A stretch of DNA of 64,000 nt. Origin: Bacillota bacterium. Lineage in GTDB: Bacteria; Bacillota; Clostridia; Acetivibrionales; Acetivibrionaceae. Below are positions 45,587 through 54,981 of the stretch, piece after piece; within the stretch, counting starts at the first letter, position 1; every line of letters starts with the position of its first letter. The position numbers and the translations under genes were made by a program. The stretch spans positions 1 through 64,000 of the forward strand of contig JAEWSG010000085.1 of assembly GCA_023398495.1 (NCBI GenBank), in the 5' to 3' direction. The notes under the pieces were generated by a model that did no database searches, was not told where the DNA came from, and saw only the letters and a program-made list of their open reading frames with translations.

Positions 45587-46984
45587 ATGTTAACTTATTC
45601 ATTTACGGCTTTAGGGTCAGATAGTCTTTATCAGCACTTATACAAATGCATAAAAAACGATATATTACAGGGTACTTTGGCACCCGGATACAAATTACCG
45701 TCCAAGCGCAATTTTGCGAAGAATCTGAACATAAGCACAATTACAATTGAAAATGCATACGCTCAGCTTATGGCTGAAGGCTATATTTATTCCATACCCA
45801 AAAAAGGATACTTTATATTGGATATTACAAATTCTGTTTTGCCAAAAACAGAGTTAAGTTCAGAAAATATTATTGCTGCTGCGAATCTTTCGGGGTACTT
45901 TGCAGATTTTCTCAGCAACAAGACCAATTATTCAAACTTCCCCTTTTCCATCTGGGCTAAGATAATGAGAGAAATCATCTCGGAAGAGAGTGAAGCACTG
46001 ATGACAAACCCTCCATCCGGTGGAATAATTGAATTAAGGCAGGCAATTTCTGATTATCTGCACCAGTTCCGTGGAATGAATGTCTCTCCTAACCAGATAA
46101 TAATCGGTGCTGGAACAGAATACCTATACGGATTGCTCATTCAATTATTAGGACATGACAAGGCCTTTGCTGTCGAAAATCCAGGTTATCAGAAAATTGC
46201 TCAGATTTACAGCAGTAACGCCGTAAAGTGTCATTTCATACCACTTGATAAAGATGGAATAAGCATTTCTGATCTCGAAGAAAGCAGAGCAGATATTGTG
46301 CATATCTCACCCTCTCACCATTACCCTACAGGCATCATAACTCCTATCAGTAGAAGGTATGAACTGTTAGGATGGGCCTCAAAATCAGAATCCCGTTATA
46401 TTATAGAGGATGATTACGATTGTGAGTTCCGTTTACTTGGCAAGCCCATTCCAGCACTTCAAAGTATTGACGTTATGGAAAAGGTCATATATATGAATAC
46501 CTTTACTAAAAGTCTTGCATCCACCATACGAATAAGTTATATGGTATTGCCACGGCATTTATTGGATAAGTTTTATTCAAAACTCGGCTTCTACTCATGC
46601 ACGGTATCAAATTTTGAACAATATGCTCTTGCAAAGTTTATCAGGAAGGGCTATTTTGAAAAACATATCAACCGTATGCGTAACTTCTACCGCAATCAGC
46701 GGGACCTCATTTTAGAGAGCATAAAAAACAGCCCTTTAGCCTCTTCATCTACAATTAAGGAAGAAGATTCCGGGCTTCATTTTCTGCTCTATGTTAATAC
46801 AAACTTATCTGATGACACAATAATACGCAAAGCCGAACAGGAGGGTATACGCATTTCCTGTCTGTCACAATATTATCAAAACAATACTCCTGGTACTGAA
46901 CACGTACTGGTAATAAACTATTCGGGCATAGAGCCTAATAAGATAGAAGAGGCCATCAACCGCCTTGGCAGATGTATTTTTTGA
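45587..46984 (+). CDS. pdxR: MocR/PdxR-type transcriptional regulator (GntR-aminotransferase fusion)
   Basis: 465 residues from the ATG at 45587 with GAGAGG upstream. The N-terminal GntR winged helix (~10-75) has KLPSKRNFAKNLNISTITIENAY. The aminotransferase-like part follows; the PLP lysine is in MNTFTKSLASTIR. It probably senses PLP and controls the divergent pdxST genes, as PdxR does in several Gram-positives. Confidence 0.88.
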   Translation: MLTYSFTALGSDSLYQHLYKCIKNDILQGTLAPGYKLPSKRNFAKNLNISTITIENAYAQLMAEGYIYSIPKKGYFILDITNSVLPKTELSSENIIAAANLSGYFADFLSNKTNYSNFPFSIWAKIMREIISEESEALMTNPPSGGIIELRQAISDYLHQFRGMNVSPNQIIIGAGTEYLYGLLIQLLGHDKAFAVENPGYQKIAQIYSSNAVKCHFIPLDKDGISISDLEESRADIVHISPSHHYPTGIITPISRRYELLGWASKSESRYIIEDDYDCEFRLLGKPIPALQSIDVMEKVIYMNTFTKSLASTIRISYMVLPRHLLDKFYSKLGFYSCTVSNFEQYALAKFIRKGYFEKHINRMRNFYRNQRDLILESIKNSPLASSSTIKEEDSGLHFLLYVNTNLSDDTIIRKAEQEGIRISCLSQYYQNNTPGTEHVLVINYSGIEPNKIEEAINRLGRCIF

Positions 46985-47164
46985 TATAAGCGAGCACCAA
47001 ATGTTTTGTGTCAAAGGCCTCCATTACATGACCTTCGCATAAAATCTTTAATCCTCAGCTTGATAATTTTTGCACGCGTCTATAGGACATCCTGGTCCCA
47101 AGACGCTAAAACATGCTTACATATTAATCCTCCAAGAAAATTCGCTTCGCTCATGACTTTTCTT
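46985..47164. other. Intergenic region between pdxR and a dispersed repeat
   Basis: No gene seen. It lies between converging pdxR and cysK; only short AT-rich and stem-like sequences are present. Confidence 0.35.
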
Positions 47165-47310
47165 GTTCGCTAGGGAACCCTATGGTTCCCTTCGACGGAT
47201 GCTTCGCATCCTGAGCACCCTCCTTAAACCGGGAAAGGGGAATCCCCTTTCCAAACCCAGTTAAAGAATTTACAAAAATAGGATCTTTATAAATTCCTAT
47301 ACTCGAACAA
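47165..47310 (+). repeat. Stem-loop-rich dispersed repeat (family R3), copy B
   Basis: The core 47210-47310 matches 39273-39375. It contains hairpins GGGAACC/GGTTCCC and GGATGC/GCATCC and the GGAAAGGGGAATCCCCTTTCC palindrome. It directly abuts the 3' end of cysK and may help end transcription. Confidence 0.72.
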
Positions 47311-47311
47311 A

Positions 47312-48247
47312 TTATGCATCCTGAAACAATGCAGTAGACAAATATCTTTCACCAGTATCGGGAAGCAGAACCACAATAACCTTGCCTTTATTCTCAGGTC
47401 TTTTTGCAATCTGTGTTGCTGCAAAAGCTGCTGCACCTGATGATATTCCAACTAAAAGGCCTTCCGTTTTTGTAAGTTGCCTTGCTGCATCAAAAGCTTC
47501 TTCATTTCTAACCTTATAAACTTCGTCTACAACCTCATTTTTGTAATTATCAGGTACGAATCCTGCGCCTATCCCCTGTATTTTATGAGGCCCTTTTTTC
47601 TCACCGGATAAAACTGCAGAATCAGTTGGTTCAACTGCAATTACCTGCACATCGGGCTTCCTTTTTTTCAATACTTCTCCAACTCCCGAAATTGTACCAC
47701 CTGTACCAACTCCTGCAACAAATATATCCACCTGACTGTCTGTATCTCTCCATATTTCTTCAGCTGTTGTCCTTCTGTGAATTTCTGGATTTGCAGGGTT
47801 ATTGAATTGCTGTGGAATATAGGAATTTGGAGTATCGGCAGCCAATTCCTCAGCTTTCTTAATCGCTCCTGACATTCCTTCAGCTCCAGGGGTAAGTACA
47901 ACTTCAGCACCTAATGCCTTCAAAAGATTCCTTCTTTCAATACTCATAGTCTCAGGCATTGTAAGTATAAGCCTATAACCTCTTGCGGCTGAAACGAAAG
48001 CCAGTGCGATACCTGTATTGCCGCTTGTCGGCTCAATTATAACTGTTTCCTTGTTTATAAGCCCCTTTTCTTCTGCATCCTTTATCATTGCAAAGCCGAT
48101 TCTGTCCTTTACGCTTGACGCCGGATTGAAGTACTCAAGTTTTGCTACAAGTCTGGCATCAATTTTATTCTCTTTATTGTAATTGGATAATTCAAGCAAC
48201 GGAGTATTTCCTATCAGATCTGTAAGATTCTTTGCTATTCTTTCCAT
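47312..48247 (-). CDS. cysK: Cysteine synthase A (O-acetylserine sulfhydrylase)
   Basis: 311 residues from the ATG at 48247 (GGAGGG upstream). PLP lysine in NPASSVKDRIGFAM; substrate loop TSGNTGIALA; phosphate loop GVGTGGTISGVGE. It makes cysteine from O-acetylserine and sulfide. It has its own promoter sharing a motif with the rrf2 promoter at 53417. The other sulfur genes lie upstream on the same strand. Confidence 0.95.
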   Translation of the reverse strand: MERIAKNLTDLIGNTPLLELSNYNKENKIDARLVAKLEYFNPASSVKDRIGFAMIKDAEEKGLINKETVIIEPTSGNTGIALAFVSAARGYRLILTMPETMSIERRNLLKALGAEVVLTPGAEGMSGAIKKAEELAADTPNSYIPQQFNNPANPEIHRRTTAEEIWRDTDSQVDIFVAGVGTGGTISGVGEVLKKRKPDVQVIAVEPTDSAVLSGEKKGPHKIQGIGAGFVPDNYKNEVVDEVYKVRNEEAFDAARQLTKTEGLLVGISSGAAAFAATQIAKRPENKGKVIVVLLPDTGERYLSTALFQDA

Positions 48248-48278
48248 ATTATTACCCTCCATTTAAATAATTCTTAGT

Positions 48279-48322
48279 ATTCCTATATGCTTTATTATAT
48301 TATCCTCCTGCTCATTTGTCAA
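48279..48322 (-). promoter_or_regulatory. cysK promoter with ATAGGAATA motif
   Basis: On the minus strand TTGACA (48317-48322), exactly 17 bp, TATAAT (48294-48299), followed 4 bases later by CATATAGGAAT (48279-48289). The same promoter plus motif layout occurs at 53417-53462. Confidence 0.78.
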
Positions 48323-48446
48323 CACAATACACCAACAATTTTTACTAATCATATATGTTTTATAATATTTAATAGTATGCTCTCTAATAAGTATTCTCTC
48401 AGTTTATCTCATAGATATTCAAATTGTAGAATATCCTATTCTTTCT

Positions 48447-49580
48447 TTAGTACAGAGCTCTACCAAAATCATCAATCAAATCTTCAAAGTCTTCAAGCCC
48501 GACTGACACCCTGATCAGATTGTCAGTTATTCCAAGCCTATCCCTTTCTTCTTTCGGCACAGCTGCATGAGACATTTTTGCCGGATAAGATACGATTGTT
48601 TCTACTCCGCCAAGGCTAACAGCTACTGCTGCCAGCTTTATGTTCTTCATAAATTTCCTGGTTGTTTCCTCATCCACAGTCTTAAACGAAAGTACAGCTC
48701 CAGCTCCATCCGCCTGACCAAAATGAATATCCCTTCCCTCATGGTTATCAAGCCCAGGATAAAAAACCTGTTTTACCTTGCTTTGTTCCTTTAGCCACTT
48801 GGCAAGCCTGCCGGCATTGTCCTGTTGATAATCAAGTCTTACCTTCAATGTCTTAAGACCTCTTAGAAGAAGCCAACAATCTTGCGGACCCAAAACTGCT
48901 CCAAAACCCATCTGAACTGAATGTATCCTCTCAGCTAACGAAGGGTCCTTGACGACAACCAGACCTGCAAGCACATCACTATGCCCTCCAATAAACTTTG
49001 TTGCACTGTGTATTACTATATCAATTCCAAGCTCAATTGGTCTTTGAAGATACGGAGACATAAAAGTATTATCAATAATTGTAATAAGATTATGTTCCAT
49101 TGCAATTTGTACGGCACTTTTCAGATCGGTTATTTTTAGCAATGGATTTGAAGGCGTTTCAAGAAAAATCGCTCTTGTGTTTTCTTTGATACTTTTTCTA
49201 ACAGTTTCAAGGTCAGCTGCATCCACAAAGGTAACATCAAGCTTGAACCGGTTAAAATACGAGGTAAATATGCGGTATGTGCCGCCATATACATCCTCAC
49301 AAACAACAATATGGTCACCTGCTGAAAAAATTGAAAGAACCGATGATGTTGCTGCCATCCCGGATGAAAACGCAAACCCTCTATTTCCACCTTCCAATTT
49401 GGCAATAGTATCTTCAAGTGCCTTTCTTGTTGGATTTCCCGAACGTGAATAGTCGAATTCCTGTGGCTTATCAATATCCATTTTGTTGTAGGTTGAAGCC
49501 TGATAGATCGGTATACTTAGTGCACCGGTAGTCTTATCTATCTCATTTCCATTATGTATTAGTTTTGTTCCAAATTTCAT
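48447..49580 (-). CDS. Gamma-family PLP enzyme: cystathionine gamma-synthase/lyase type (1)
   Basis: 377 residues, AAAGGGG upstream. PLP lysine in SATKFIGGHSDV. FDYSRSGNPTRKALE and SSGMAATSSVL are Cys/Met-metabolism family motifs. Candidates are cystathionine gamma-lyase (MccB), beta-lyase (MetC) or gamma-synthase; the sequence does not decide. It lies ~24 bases after a close paralogue and probably shares its transcript. Confidence 0.85.
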   Translation of the reverse strand: MKFGTKLIHNGNEIDKTTGALSIPIYQASTYNKMDIDKPQEFDYSRSGNPTRKALEDTIAKLEGGNRGFAFSSGMAATSSVLSIFSAGDHIVVCEDVYGGTYRIFTSYFNRFKLDVTFVDAADLETVRKSIKENTRAIFLETPSNPLLKITDLKSAVQIAMEHNLITIIDNTFMSPYLQRPIELGIDIVIHSATKFIGGHSDVLAGLVVVKDPSLAERIHSVQMGFGAVLGPQDCWLLLRGLKTLKVRLDYQQDNAGRLAKWLKEQSKVKQVFYPGLDNHEGRDIHFGQADGAGAVLSFKTVDEETTRKFMKNIKLAAVAVSLGGVETIVSYPAKMSHAAVPKEERDRLGITDNLIRVSVGLEDFEDLIDDFGRALY

Positions 49581-49604
49581 GTTAACACCCCTTTTAATTA
49601 TTCG

Positions 49605-50765
49605 TTACCCCAATGCCTGCTCTAAATCTGACATTATATCTTCAGCAGCTTCAATTCCAACGGAAAGCCTTAAGAGAGTGTCTGTAACCCCGATTTTCTC
49701 TCTCATTTCCTCTGGTATAGCTGCATGTGTCTGCACAATCGGATAGGTTATCAGGCTTTCCACACCACCTAAGCTTTCAGCAAAAATTATAATCTGCACC
49801 CTTTCTAAAACCTTCTCGACAATTGTTTTATCTTTTACACAAAAGGAAATCATAGCACCAAAGCCTGAAGCCTGAGCTTTTGAAATCTCATGACCGGCGT
49901 GTTGAGGAAGTCCTGCATAATAAACTTTTGTTACTTTCTTGTGATTTATAAGACACTGTGCAATTTTAATAGCATTATCCTGCTGTTTTTCAAGACGTAC
50001 TCCCAGTGTTTTAATGCCTCTCAATATGAGCCAGCTGTCGAACGGAGCTAAAACTGCACCTTCTGACTTTTGAACAAGCTTAAGCCTTTGGGCAAGAGCC
50101 TCATTATCTACAACAATCAGACCTGCAAGTGTATCATTATGCCCGCCTAAGTATTTTGTGCCGCTGTGAACAACAATATCTGCTCCAAGTTCTAAAGGTC
50201 TCTGGAAGTATGGAGTAAGAAAAGTATTGTCAATTATCAGAAGCATTCCTGAATTCCTTGATAGTTCTGATATTTTTCTTATATCAGCTACTTTCATCAT
50301 TGGGTTTGAAGGCGTTTCAACAAAGACCGCCCTGCTGTTTTGTTTTATTGCTTTTTCTATATCTTTTGTATTGCTTGTGTCTACATAAGAAAATTCGATA
50401 CCATATTTTTTGTATATCTCTTCAAACAACCTGTATGTACCTCCATAAAGGTCATCTGAAACAATTATATGTTCTCCCGGGACAAAAAGAGATAGTATGG
50501 TAGATATAGCTGCCATGCCACTTGAAAAGGCAAATCCATATCTTCCACCTTCAAGATTTGCAACAGTGTTTTCAAGTTCTTCTCTGGTAGGGTTTTGAAG
50601 GCGCGAATAGTCATAGCCGGTAGATTGGTAAAGACCCGGATGCCTGAAGGTCGCGCTTTGGTATATTGGAAAACTGATCGCTCCTGTATGTCGGTCATAG
50701 CCTTTATCGCCATGAACCACCTTTGTACTTATATTTTTCTTTAATGCATTCCCAATTTTCATCAT
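49605..50765 (-). CDS. Gamma-family PLP enzyme: cystathionine gamma-synthase/lyase type (2)
   Basis: 386 residues. PLP lysine in SGTKYLGGHNDT; DYSRLQNPTREELE. A paralogue of the next gene. One of the pair could make cystathionine and the other split it (trans-sulfuration in either direction), which fits their tandem position with larE and metY. Two adjacent ATGs (50765, 50762) are possible starts. Confidence 0.85.
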   Translation of the reverse strand: MMKIGNALKKNISTKVVHGDKGYDRHTGAISFPIYQSATFRHPGLYQSTGYDYSRLQNPTREELENTVANLEGGRYGFAFSSGMAAISTILSLFVPGEHIIVSDDLYGGTYRLFEEIYKKYGIEFSYVDTSNTKDIEKAIKQNSRAVFVETPSNPMMKVADIRKISELSRNSGMLLIIDNTFLTPYFQRPLELGADIVVHSGTKYLGGHNDTLAGLIVVDNEALAQRLKLVQKSEGAVLAPFDSWLILRGIKTLGVRLEKQQDNAIKIAQCLINHKKVTKVYYAGLPQHAGHEISKAQASGFGAMISFCVKDKTIVEKVLERVQIIIFAESLGGVESLITYPIVQTHAAIPEEMREKIGVTDTLLRLSVGIEAAEDIMSDLEQALG

Positions 50766-50773
50766 CCTTTCAA

Positions 50774-51583
50774 TTACTTTATTAATCCTTCATTCATGCT
50801 CCCCGTTCTGTAACCGTTCAAATCAAGAGAAACATGTATAAATCCCAATTCTTTGAACCTTAAATATATTGCGTTTCTAATTTCTTTATCTATAAACTTC
50901 TTAAAATCCATATCATCCGCTTCAATTCTCGCAACACTGCCATGATGCCTTACACGCACCTGTTTAAATCCCATATCAATTAAGTATTGTTCTGCCTTAT
51001 CCACCATCTGAAGCTTTTGTGCTGTTATCTTCTCACCATAGGGAAATCTTGACGATAAACAGGCAAAAGAAGGTTTATCCCAAGTCTTAAGTCCCATTTC
51101 TTTTGAGTATTGCCTTATTTCAGCCTTAGTCATTCCGGCATCCCTCAATGGGCTTACTATTCCGAGCTCGGATATTGCCTGCATTCCCGGCCTATAATCA
51201 CCAAGATCATCATAGTTCGAGCCTTCAGCGACAAACTTAAAACCTTCAGAATCTGCAAGCTGCTTCATTTTCATAAACAACTCTTTCTTGCACAAATAGC
51301 ATCTATTTACAGGATTATCTGAAAAGCCTTCTATTTCAAGCTCTTCTGATATTATAACCCTATGCCCGATTCCATATTCAGCAGCAAAATTTACTGCTTC
51401 CTTGAATTCTCTTTCAGGAAATGTTGCAGATGATGCTGTAACAGCAAGCACCTTATCTCCTAACACTTCATGTGCCACCTTCAGAAGGAAGGTTGAATCC
51501 ACTCCTCCTGAAAAGGCAATTACAACGCTCTGCATTGCTTTTAATTTCTCTCTTAATACATCTAACTTTGATGCTTGACACAT
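50774..51583 (-). CDS. larE: ATP-dependent sulfur transferase LarE
   Basis: 269 residues. PP-loop SGGVDS (25-30) for adenylation. Cysteines 95 and 98 (NRCYLCKK) and 175 (SFACLSSRF) are all present. In the family one Cys at this last position is a sacrificial sulfur donor for the nickel-pincer cofactor, and three-Cys forms can hold a 4Fe-4S cluster. No larB, larC or larA is nearby. It sits between metY and a cystathionine-type enzyme, with GGAGG upstream and 4 bases from the metY stop. Confidence 0.92.
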   Translation of the reverse strand: MCQASKLDVLREKLKAMQSVVIAFSGGVDSTFLLKVAHEVLGDKVLAVTASSATFPEREFKEAVNFAAEYGIGHRVIISEELEIEGFSDNPVNRCYLCKKELFMKMKQLADSEGFKFVAEGSNYDDLGDYRPGMQAISELGIVSPLRDAGMTKAEIRQYSKEMGLKTWDKPSFACLSSRFPYGEKITAQKLQMVDKAEQYLIDMGFKQVRVRHHGSVARIEADDMDFKKFIDKEIRNAIYLRFKELGFIHVSLDLNGYRTGSMNEGLIK

Positions 51584-51587
51584 GTTT

Positions 51588-52880
51588 TTATACCTCCGCT
51601 GACCTTTTCAAAGCCTGTTCAAGGTCGTAAACAAGGTCCTCCGCATCTTCAATTCCAATCGAAAGCCTTATTTGATCAGGTGTAACTCCTGCGGCTTTTT
51701 GATCTTCCTCAGACAACTGTGCATGAGTTGTTGATGCAGGATGGATAACCAGTGATTTAGCGTCAGCCACATTTGCCAGAAGTGAAAACAATTCAAGGCT
51801 CTCAATGAATTTCTTTGCAGCATTAATACCGCCTTTAATTCCAAATGTAAATATTGATCCTGCACCCTTCGGCAGATATTTCTGTGCAAGCTCATAATAT
51901 TTATTGCCCTTAATACTCGGATAGTTTACCCATGAAACCTGTGGGTGGCTACTTAGGAACTCTACTATCTTTTTGGTATTGGAAACATGCTTTTCAACCC
52001 TTAGCGAGAGTGTTTCAAGTCCCTGAAGTAAAAGAAATGAGTTGAACGGACTTATTGCTGCACCGGTATCTCTTAAGAGCTGAACTCTTGCTTTGGTAAT
52101 ATACGCCACAGGACCTAATGCTTCAACATACTTCAAACCGTGATAGCTTTGATCCGGTTCTGTAAGGTATGGGAATCTTCCGCTTCCTGCCCAGTCAAAC
52201 TTTCCCGAATCAACAATAACACCGCCAATTGACGTACCGTGTCCTCCTATAAACTTAGTCGCAGAATGTACAACAATATCTGCTCCAAAATCGATAGGCC
52301 TTATGAGGTATGGAGTTCCGAAGGTGTTATCGACAATAAGCGGCACACCATTTTTATGAGCTATATCTGCCACTGTCTCAATATCAACAATATTTATGCT
52401 GGGATTTCCGATTGTCTCAATATATACAGCTTTTGTTTTTTCATTAATTGCTTTTCTAAAATTTTCAGGGTCATCCGGGTTCACAAACACTGTTTTTATT
52501 CCAAGCCTTGGCAATGTAGCTGAAAAGAGGTTATATGTACCCCCATAGAGTGTACTTGCTGCAACTATTTCATCACCGGCACCTGCAATATTAAGTATGG
52601 CATAGGTAATAGCTGCCGACCCAGAAGCAACCGCCAACGCACCCACTCCGCCTTCAAGAGCTGCTATCCTCTGTTCAAACACATCACTGGTAGGATTCAT
52701 AATTCTTGTATAAATATTGCCAGATTCCTTCAATGCAAACAGATTGGCAGCATGCTCCGGACTATCAAATACATAGGACGTTGTCTGATAAATCGGAACC
52801 GCTCTTGATCCTGTAGCCGGATCAGGTTTCTGCCCCGCATGCACCTGCAGGGTATCAAATTTTAATTCTCTATCACTCAT
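51588..52880 (-). CDS. metY: O-acetylhomoserine sulfhydrylase (aminocarboxypropyltransferase)
   Basis: 430 residues, longer than the two paralogues because of the MetY-specific insertion around VDSGKFDWAGSGRFPYL. PLP lysine in HSATKFIGGHGTS; NIYTRIMNPTSDVFEQR. It makes homocysteine from O-acetylhomoserine and sulfide. AAGGAGG precedes the ATG. GATAGGAAAAAT in the leader resembles the motif near the cysK and rrf2 promoters. Confidence 0.93.
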   Translation of the reverse strand: MSDRELKFDTLQVHAGQKPDPATGSRAVPIYQTTSYVFDSPEHAANLFALKESGNIYTRIMNPTSDVFEQRIAALEGGVGALAVASGSAAITYAILNIAGAGDEIVAASTLYGGTYNLFSATLPRLGIKTVFVNPDDPENFRKAINEKTKAVYIETIGNPSINIVDIETVADIAHKNGVPLIVDNTFGTPYLIRPIDFGADIVVHSATKFIGGHGTSIGGVIVDSGKFDWAGSGRFPYLTEPDQSYHGLKYVEALGPVAYITKARVQLLRDTGAAISPFNSFLLLQGLETLSLRVEKHVSNTKKIVEFLSSHPQVSWVNYPSIKGNKYYELAQKYLPKGAGSIFTFGIKGGINAAKKFIESLELFSLLANVADAKSLVIHPASTTHAQLSEEDQKAAGVTPDQIRLSIGIEDAEDLVYDLEQALKRSAEV

Positions 52881-52942
52881 GATTTAGCCTCCTTATAAAT
52901 ACAATTTTTCCTATCATTTTAATCATATTTGAAATAAATTTT

Positions 52943-53392
52943 TTAAATGTAATACATTGCATCTTCAGCCCCTGTCATTTTCCAATAACTATCTACAAGG
53001 TCCTCCAAGGTAAGAGAATCTGCCAATTCATTCAAAGCATCATTCATCTTATCCCAAACGCTTACCTTAATACACTGTTGTATGCTGGTTTCATTTCCTT
53101 CAGAACTTTCTGCATTTTCGTCAATAACAGAAAGAGGCCCTTCAAGAGCTCTCAAAATCCGTCCAACCTTTATGTCTTGGGGAGATTCTGCTAATATATA
53201 CCCACCTTGTGCACCCTTAACGCTTTTAACCAATCCGGATTTTCTCAATAAAGAAAAAACCTGTTCAAGGTAGTTGGTTGAAATCCCTTGTCTTTCCGCA
53301 ATACTGAACAATGCAACATGTTCTCCTTTTGCATGCACTGCAAGGTCAACCATTGCTCTAAGTCCATATCTTCCCTTGGTGGAAAATTTCAT
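52943..53392 (-). CDS. Rrf2-family regulator without Fe-S cysteines (CymR-like)
   Basis: 149 residues, AGAGGTG upstream. Winged helix KFSTKGRYGLRAMVDLAVHA and the GAQGGYILAE wing are intact. The region that holds three cysteines in IscR has only one (QQCIKVSVWD). This fits CymR, which responds to O-acetylserine through cysteine synthase. It probably regulates the adjacent Cys/Met genes. It has its own strong promoter. Confidence 0.88.
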   Translation of the reverse strand: MKFSTKGRYGLRAMVDLAVHAKGEHVALFSIAERQGISTNYLEQVFSLLRKSGLVKSVKGAQGGYILAESPQDIKVGRILRALEGPLSVIDENAESSEGNETSIQQCIKVSVWDKMNDALNELADSLTLEDLVDSYWKMTGAEDAMYYI

Positions 53393-53416
53393 TTAGCTCA
53401 CCTCTCTTTCCTTACT

Positions 53417-53462
53417 ATTCCTATATGTTTTATATTATAATGACAAAGAGTGGCTTTGTCAA
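53417..53462 (-). promoter_or_regulatory. Promoter of the CymR-like gene with ATAGGAATA motif
   Basis: Minus strand TTGACA (53457-53462), 17 bp, TATAAT (53434-53439), then CATATAGGAAT (53417-53427), the same layout as upstream of cysK. Confidence 0.8.
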
Positions 53463-53469
53463 TGATTGT

Positions 53470-53922
53470 TTAAATATAATATTCTATTTCATTGGTTTTA
53501 TTTGCAATACTATTATAGCATTCAACCAAATCATCTATTGTAATTGAGTTTGCAACATCATTCAAAGTATTCATCACACTTTCCCAAAATCCCCGGGTTG
53601 CACAATTCCAATACATTTCACAGGCATGCTCAGCTTTCTCTGCAACACAAACAACGGGTGCCAACGGACCTTCAAGTGCTGTCAGAATATCTCCTACCGT
53701 TATTTCAGAAGAAGCTTTGGCAAGAATGTATCCACCCTGGGCACCCCTGATACTTTCAACAATTCCTGCCCTTCTTAGTATGAGAAAAATTTGCAATATA
53801 TATGCTTCTGACATTCCACATCTTTCAGATATACTTTTTAGATTCACATGCCCTTCAGAAGCATGAATTGCAAGGTCTACCAACGCTTCTAACCCATATC
53901 TGCCTTTTGTAGAAATTTTCAA
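53470..53922 (-). CDS. Rrf2-family regulator with IscR-like cysteine triad
   Basis: 150 residues from a TTG at 53922, chosen because AAGGG is 8 bases upstream and it gives the standard LKISTKGRYG start. Three cysteines at 92, 101 and 107 (CVAEKAEHACEMYWNC) lie where IscR binds its cluster, although the spacing is longer than the usual x5/x5. It could sense Fe-S status or sulfide. Tandem with the CymR-like gene, 77 bases apart. Confidence 0.85.
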   Translation of the reverse strand: MKISTKGRYGLEALVDLAIHASEGHVNLKSISERCGMSEAYILQIFLILRRAGIVESIRGAQGGYILAKASSEITVGDILTALEGPLAPVVCVAEKAEHACEMYWNCATRGFWESVMNTLNDVANSITIDDLVECYNSIANKTNEIEYYI

Positions 53923-53954
53923 ATTAATCACCCTTCTTCGTTGTTCCTTAAGGA

Positions 53955-54052
53955 CCACGAAAAAACAACATCCAATTCTCGTATTTTTAAAACACTATCA
54001 ATTCAAGTTTTTTCGTTATCCAGAGTAGAAACTTATATTTTAGACATGCCTT
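53955..54052 (+). repeat. Dispersed ~100-nt repeat, copy B (family R2)
   Basis: Aligned to 16100-16200 without large gaps. CGAAAAAAC at 53958 can pair with GTTTTTTCG at 54007-54015. It fills the gap between the metA stop and the Rrf2 start. Confidence 0.7.
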
Positions 54053-54063
54053 AGCAGTCACCG

Positions 54064-54981
54064 TCACTTTATCTGATTCAAATCAAACGGAGTTTCCTGG
54101 TACACATAATAGTTGAGCCAGTTTGAAAAGAGAAGATTTGCATGTCCTCTCCACTTTACAATCGGAGGCTTACCCGGATCATCATCAGGGAAATAGTTCT
54201 TTGGAACCTTGATTTGAATTCCTCTAGAAACATCTCTGTCATACTCAGTTTTCAATGTATTCGGGTCGTATTCCGAATGTCCGGTCACAAAAATCTGTCT
54301 TCCGCCATCAGTTTTAATCACGTATATGCCTGCGTCTTGCGAATCTGCAAGTATGTCAAGCTCTTTTACCTTTTCAACATCTTCTGTCCTAATTTCAGTA
54401 TGTCTTGAATGCGGAGCATAGAAACGATCATCAAAACCTCTTAACAGCATTGTGTTAGTTTTACATATCCTATGCTCAAAAACACCAAACATCTTTTCAC
54501 TCAAAGGATGTTTTTCAATACCATAATGATAGTACAACCCTGCCTGTGCTCCCCAGCAAATATGGAACGTGGAATACACATTGGTAAGACTCCAATCCAT
54601 TATTTTTTTAAGTTCATTCCAGTAATTGACCTCTTCAAAATCCATTTGTTCAACTGGTGCTCCTGTTATTATTAGTCCGTCAAACTTATCATCTTTGACT
54701 TCATCAAAGGTCTTGTAAAACTTTGTCAGGTGCTCCTCTGAGGTGTTCTTTGATACATGGGTCTTAGGGTGCAAAAGATCAACTTCCACCTGAATAGGAG
54801 TATTTCCAATCAAGCGCAGAAGCTGTGTTTCTGTTGTTATTTTTGTCGGCATCAAATTCAACATCGCAATTTTCAGCGGTCTTACGTCCTGGTGAAGTGC
54901 CCTTTGTTCGTCCATTATAAATATATTTTCATTTGTTAGCGTTTGTTTCGCAGGCAAGCTATCAGGTATTTTTATCGGCAT
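54064..54981 (-). CDS. metA: Homoserine O-acyltransferase (MetA)
   Basis: 305 residues from the ATG at 54981 (AAGGAGG upstream). Catalytic cysteine in STFHICWGAQAGLYYHYG, with an ITGAPVE turn and the HSEYDP histidine region. It acylates homoserine for methionine synthesis. The MetA family includes acetyl and succinyl transferases; with MetY here O-acetylhomoserine is the likelier product. AATAGGAAAACG in the leader recalls the motif at cysK. Confidence 0.92.
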   Translation of the reverse strand: MPIKIPDSLPAKQTLTNENIFIMDEQRALHQDVRPLKIAMLNLMPTKITTETQLLRLIGNTPIQVEVDLLHPKTHVSKNTSEEHLTKFYKTFDEVKDDKFDGLIITGAPVEQMDFEEVNYWNELKKIMDWSLTNVYSTFHICWGAQAGLYYHYGIEKHPLSEKMFGVFEHRICKTNTMLLRGFDDRFYAPHSRHTEIRTEDVEKVKELDILADSQDAGIYVIKTDGGRQIFVTGHSEYDPNTLKTEYDRDVSRGIQIKVPKNYFPDDDPGKPPIVKWRGHANLLFSNWLNYYVYQETPFDLNQIK

